Origin: Mycolicibacterium tokaiense
GTDB taxonomy: Bacteria; Actinomycetota; Actinomycetes; Mycobacteriales; Mycobacteriaceae
DNA: 64,000 nucleotides
Assembly (NCBI RefSeq): GCF_010725885.1
Contig: NZ_AP022600.1
Coordinates: forward strand, 4,278,001 to 4,342,000
Direction of reading: 5' to 3'
The notes under the pieces were generated by a model. That model ran no database searches. It was not told where the DNA came from and saw only the letters and a program-made list of their open reading frames with translations. Made by a program: the position numbers and the translations under genes. Shown piece after piece: positions 61,224 through 64,000 of the stretch; position 1 is the first letter of the stretch; every line of letters starts with the position of its first letter.

Positions 61224-61869
61224 TCACGTTGCCTCCGGCCGCGTCTCGCCCGAGCGGGCGATCCGCTCGTGGATGGTCAACAGCACGTGGTCGGCTTTCT
61301 CCCGCCGGCCGGAGTCGACCCCCAGCAGCGAACTGAAGTCGAGCACCACCCGCTCGGCCAGGTCCCGCAGTTTGGTGTTGGTCTCCTGCGACCGCCAGGA
61401 CAAGATGTCGAAAGCATGTGCGGCAGAAATCTGATGGCCGTTCGGTGCGCGGCGAAATCCGTCACCGCCTCCCGGAGGCTGCCGCCGTCGTCGGCGTCGG
61501 TGATGTCCACGTAGAAGCCGCAGGCGCCGATCTCCGCGCCGTCGCTGCCGGCGAGGCGGTCTCCGACCACCAGCACCAGGTGTTCGCAGCCTGCGGCGCG
61601 GCGATGATGCGGTGCCTGCTGCTGAACGGGCCACTGGCGCCTGCCATCCGCGCCACGAGTTCGGCCACGGTCGGGGCGTCCTCGGGATGCAGATGTGCGA
61701 GCACCAGCTCGGTGGTGGGCTGCACCTGCCCAGGCAGGTAACCGTGCATGGCCGCCACCGCCTCCGACCATTCCCAGCGCTGATCCGCGGTGAGGTAGCG
61801 GAACGCTCCCACGCGCGGCGTCACCGGGGTGTCCGCAGCGGTCGACGGTTGCTCCGCAGCTTTAACCAC
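61224..61869 (-). pseudogene. PAS-ANTAR regulator with two one-base frame breaks
   Basis: The three frames join as one protein of about 215 aa. PAS domain: VGAFRYLTADQRWEWSEAVA, MHGYLPGQVQPTTELVLAHL and SSRHRIIAA; a break near 61600 leads to GCEHLVLVVGDRLAGSDGAE, GACGFYVDITDADDGG; a second break near 61443 leads to ISAAHAFDILSWRSQETNTK, the ANTAR RNA-binding domain. ANTAR proteins bind paired hairpins in RNA to prevent termination. Either the gene is decayed or the sequence lacks two bases. GTG start with GAGGGGG upstream. Confidence 0.7.
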
Positions 61870-62204
61870 GCCGCCCCCTCGGCTGCTGAGTTCGCCCCCG
61901 GGGATGGCCCACAACGGACAAAGGCCTTGGCGGTACCCCGTGTGCGCGCCAACCCTCTGACGATCCGTGCACGTCGGCGTCTTGGCTCGACACACGACGT
62001 GGCGTGGGACACACGCTCCATCCAGGATCGGCCGCAGCGCAATACGTAGGCATGTGCGTTTCGCTGCGCAGTCCCGAACTCTGACGCACGCGTTGATTTA
62101 TCCGATTCCCAACGGGTAATCCCGTCGGGACGTCAACGCCGACGTCTGGTGCCCCAACGCGCCACAGCTGAGCCTTGCGGGGCCTGGACACAGAGCAGGA
62201 CATC
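61870..62204. other. Divergent intergenic region before the cyclopropane synthase gene
   Basis: 335 bp, no gene. It contains ACGGG-TAAT-CCCGT (62112-62125), a small palindrome overlapping a GGGTA that could be part of a SigF-type -10, and two GACGTC palindromes at about 62130-62150. Promoters for both flanking genes should be here. Confidence 0.35.
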
Positions 62205-63101
62205 GTGGCGAAACCGACTGCAGACGAGCGCGACCTGGAACCCCACTTCGAGGACGTCCAGGCGCATTACGATCTGTCCGACGACTTCTTCGAACTCTTT
62301 CTCGATCCCACCCGTACCTACAGCTGCGCGTACTTCGCCCGTGACGACATGTCGCTGCAGGAAGCGCAGCTGGCCAAGATCGACCTCTCGCTGTCCAAAC
62401 TCAACCTGCGCCCGGGTATGACGCTGCTCGATGTCGGCTGCGGATGGGGTGCCACCATGCTGCGGGCGGTGGAGAAATACGACGTCAACGTGGTGGGGCT
62501 GACCCTGAGCCGCAACCAGGCAGCCACCGTGGAGCGTCGCTTCGCTGAAGTGGACAGCTCCCGGTCGCGGCGGGTGATCCTCGGGGGCTGGGAACAGTTC
62601 GACGAGCCGGTGGACCGGATCGTGTCGATCGGGGCTTTCGAGCACTTCGGCCGCGACCGCTACGACGACTTCTTCCGGTTCGCCTACGACGCCCTGCCCG
62701 ACGACGGGGTGATGATGCTGCACACCATCTGTGTGTGCTCCGAAGAAGAGATGAAGAACATCACGGTCACCATGACCCTGCTGAAGTTCATCAAGTTCAT
62801 CATGGACGAAATCTTTCCCGGCGGTCGCCTGCCGTCGGTGGTGGACGTCGAAAACTATTCGGCCGCAGCCGGTTTCCGTTGCGACAGGGTACATTCACTG
62901 CGGCCGCACTACGCCAAGACCCTCGACATCTGGGCCCGCGAGCTGCAAGCGCACCGCGACCGGGCGGTGCAGATCCAGTCCCAGGAGGTCTACGACCGCT
63001 ACATGCGGTATTTGACCGGCTGCGCGGACCTGTTCCGCAACGGCAACACCGACGTCTGCCAGTTCACCCTCGTGAAAGGCGCGGGACTACAAGGCGTGTA
63101 G
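62205..63101 (+). CDS. Mycolic-acid-type cyclopropane/methyl transferase
   Basis: 298-aa SAM-dependent methyltransferase of the CmaA/PcaA/MmaA family, which modifies meromycolate double bonds. [20 protein letters not shown] and [15 protein letters not shown] are the substrate/ACP-side hallmarks; SAM motif [37 protein letters not shown] and [15 protein letters not shown] follow. It may also act on phospholipid fatty acids. GTG start with AGCAGGA upstream. Its 3' end overlaps the convergent DUF1990 gene by 15 bp. Confidence 0.93.
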   Translation: MAKPTADERDLEPHFEDVQAHYDLSDDFFELFLDPTRTYSCAYFARDDMSLQEAQLAKIDLSLSKLNLRPGMTLLDVGCGWGATMLRAVEKYDVNVVGLTLSRNQAATVERRFAEVDSSRSRRVILGGWEQFDEPVDRIVSIGAFEHFGRDRYDDFFRFAYDALPDDGVMMLHTICVCSEEEMKNITVTMTLLKFIKFIMDEIFPGGRLPSVVDVENYSAAAGFRCDRVHSLRPHYAKTLDIWARELQAHRDRAVQIQSQEVYDRYMRYLTGCADLFRNGNTDVCQFTLVKGAGLQGV

Positions 63102-63602
63102 ATAACGCTGCGTCACCAGCTTCTGCACTGCGGTCAATGCGGGGCTGCCCAGGCGCGCCCACCAGGTTCGCGGGCGCGAGAATGCCGCCACCTCCGCATA
63201 CACCGATTCGCTGGCAGGGTCGAAGCGCACCGAGAACCGTTCCTCACCGGCCACCGGATGCCCGGGCAGGGTCCCGTAGGCGAAACCGCGCCGGTTCGGC
63301 TCGTCGAGCACGTAGACCACCCGGCACGGCGCGGCAAACGGTCCGAGCCGGCCCAGCACCACAGTGCCCACCTCGGCGGAGTCCGTGCTGGCCGCCACCC
63401 GAACCCCGGCCCCGCGCAGCATGCCGTACCGCAGCACGGCGTCGGCGACTGCCTCGAAACGCTCACGTCCGCTGCCGACGCGACGGGCTGCGGCGACGTG
63501 GTGGAAGCCGGCCGGCATGCGGTCGGCGTGGACGGTGGCGCCCACCTCGGTGTAGGTCAGGGGCGCGTCGGTGAGATCGGTCAGCTTCACAGCACTCACC
63601 AT
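63087..63602 (-). CDS. DUF1990 family protein
   Basis: 171 aa. [20 protein letters not shown] and [20 protein letters not shown], then [20 protein letters not shown] and [11 protein letters not shown] are the DUF1990 signatures. A helix-grip-like lipid-binding fold is likely; function unknown. The ATG is followed at once by GTG; either could start. Divergent from the aldo/keto reductase gene. Confidence 0.88.
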   Translation of the reverse strand: MVSAVKLTDLTDAPLTYTEVGATVHADRMPAGFHHVAAARRVGSGRERFEAVADAVLRYGMLRGAGVRVAASTDSAEVGTVVLGRLGPFAAPCRVVYVLDEPNRRGFAYGTLPGHPVAGEERFSVRFDPASESVYAEVAAFSRPRTWWARLGSPALTAVQKLVTQRYLHAL

Positions 63603-63628
63603 CGCATTGTCGGGCGTACGTTTGCGGC

Positions 63629-64000
63629 GTGACAACCTTCACCCTCGGCGGGGACCTCACCGTGAATCGACTGGGCTTCGGCGCCATGCGCCTGACCGGC
63701 AAGGGCGTCTGGGGTCCGCCCGCCGACCGCGACGAATGCATCCGGGTGCTGCGCCGGGCGGTGGAGTTGGGCGTCACCTTCATCGACACCGCAGACTCCT
63801 ACGGTCCGTACATCTCCGAAGAGCTGATCCACGAGGCCCTGCACCCGTACCCCGACGATCTGGTGATCGCCACCAAGGCCGGCCTGCTGCGCACCGGACC
63901 GGACGTGTGGGTGCCGCTGGCCAAACCGGCCTATCTGCGGCAGGAGGTGGAGATGAGCCTGCGCCGCCTGGAGGTCGAGACCATCGACCTGTTCCAGTTG
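63629..64000 (+). CDS. Aldo/keto reductase, N-terminal part (cut by window edge)
   Basis: NAD(P)H-dependent oxidoreductase with TIM-barrel fold; 124 codons visible. [20 protein letters not shown], then [20 protein letters not shown] with catalytic Asp and Tyr, VIATKAGL with the catalytic lysine, and [14 protein letters not shown] at the edge. GTG start. The C-terminal two thirds lie outside the window. Confidence 0.93.
   Translation, partial: MTTFTLGGDLTVNRLGFGAMRLTGKGVWGPPADRDECIRVLRRAVELGVTFIDTADSYGPYISEELIHEALHPYPDDLVIATKAGLLRTGPDVWVPLAKPAYLRQEVEMSLRRLEVETIDLFQL

Overview
The window is chromosomal DNA of a high-GC actinobacterium. It is almost certainly a mycobacterium and probably a rapid grower (Mycolicibacterium type). 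Gene order from the left edge to about 39.6 kb matches, gene for gene in most places, the Mycobacterium tuberculosis segment running from sigB (Rv2710) down to clpC2 (Rv2667): sigB, DUF3099, DUF3039, YihY, DUF952, RidA, sigA, ppgK, suhB, cei, DUF4193, DUF3093, dut, DUF3710, an OB-fold protein, DUF3159, ceoC/ceoB, an APC permease, a TRAM methyltransferase, dxs, RNase D, DUF3000, hemE, hemY/cgoX, hemQ, msrB, aftC, an exported hydrolase-like lipoprotein, a RibD-like reductase, zapE, GNAT, clpC2. Insertions relative to that order include a DHA2 drug-efflux pump, NhaA, a MEST-like hydrolase, a PsiE-like protein, a GGDEF-EAL protein and Ogt. Names are assigned from remembered family sequences; no search was run.

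Region by region. 0-8 kb: principal and principal-like sigma factors, polyphosphate glucokinase, inositol monophosphatase, envelope protein Cei, and a near-perfect CRP site. 8-18 kb: dUTPase, small conserved mycobacterial proteins, potassium-uptake regulators, permease and RNA methyltransferase, followed by a seven-copy 59-bp tandem repeat whose single relative sits at 8.1 kb. 18-28 kb: NhaA, isoprenoid (dxs) and heme (hemE-hemY-hemQ) synthesis, RNase D. 28-40 kb: cyclic-di-GMP signalling, cell-wall arabinan synthesis (aftC), repair (msrB, ogt), and a ClpC2-like protein with two palindromic operators. 40-46 kb: small exported proteins and a translationally overlapped cluster of two flavin monooxygenases and a PLP decarboxylase.

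46.14-53.36 kb: a 7.2-kb genomic island integrated in the 3' end of a tRNA-Val(GAC) gene. It has a 29-bp direct repeat at its ends, 24-bp arm-type repeats just inside, a broken tyrosine integrase, decayed mycobacteriophage-like small genes, and a cargo of an sce7726-family protein, a beta-family protein and three membrane proteins, two of which are convergent paralogues. This cargo is the best candidate here for an undescribed, possibly anti-phage, system. In M. tuberculosis the prophage phiRv2 uses a tRNA-Val site in the equivalent neighbourhood.

53.3-64 kb: the tRNA Gly-Cys-Val cluster, an exported protein, a zinc alcohol dehydrogenase, tRNA-Val(CAC), and a stress-signalling neighbourhood (anti-sigma-type kinase, GAF-SpoIIE phosphatase, STAS protein, hemerythrin, and a PAS-ANTAR gene with two frame breaks). 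It ends with a mycolic-acid-type cyclopropane synthase, DUF1990 and an aldo/keto reductase cut by the right edge.
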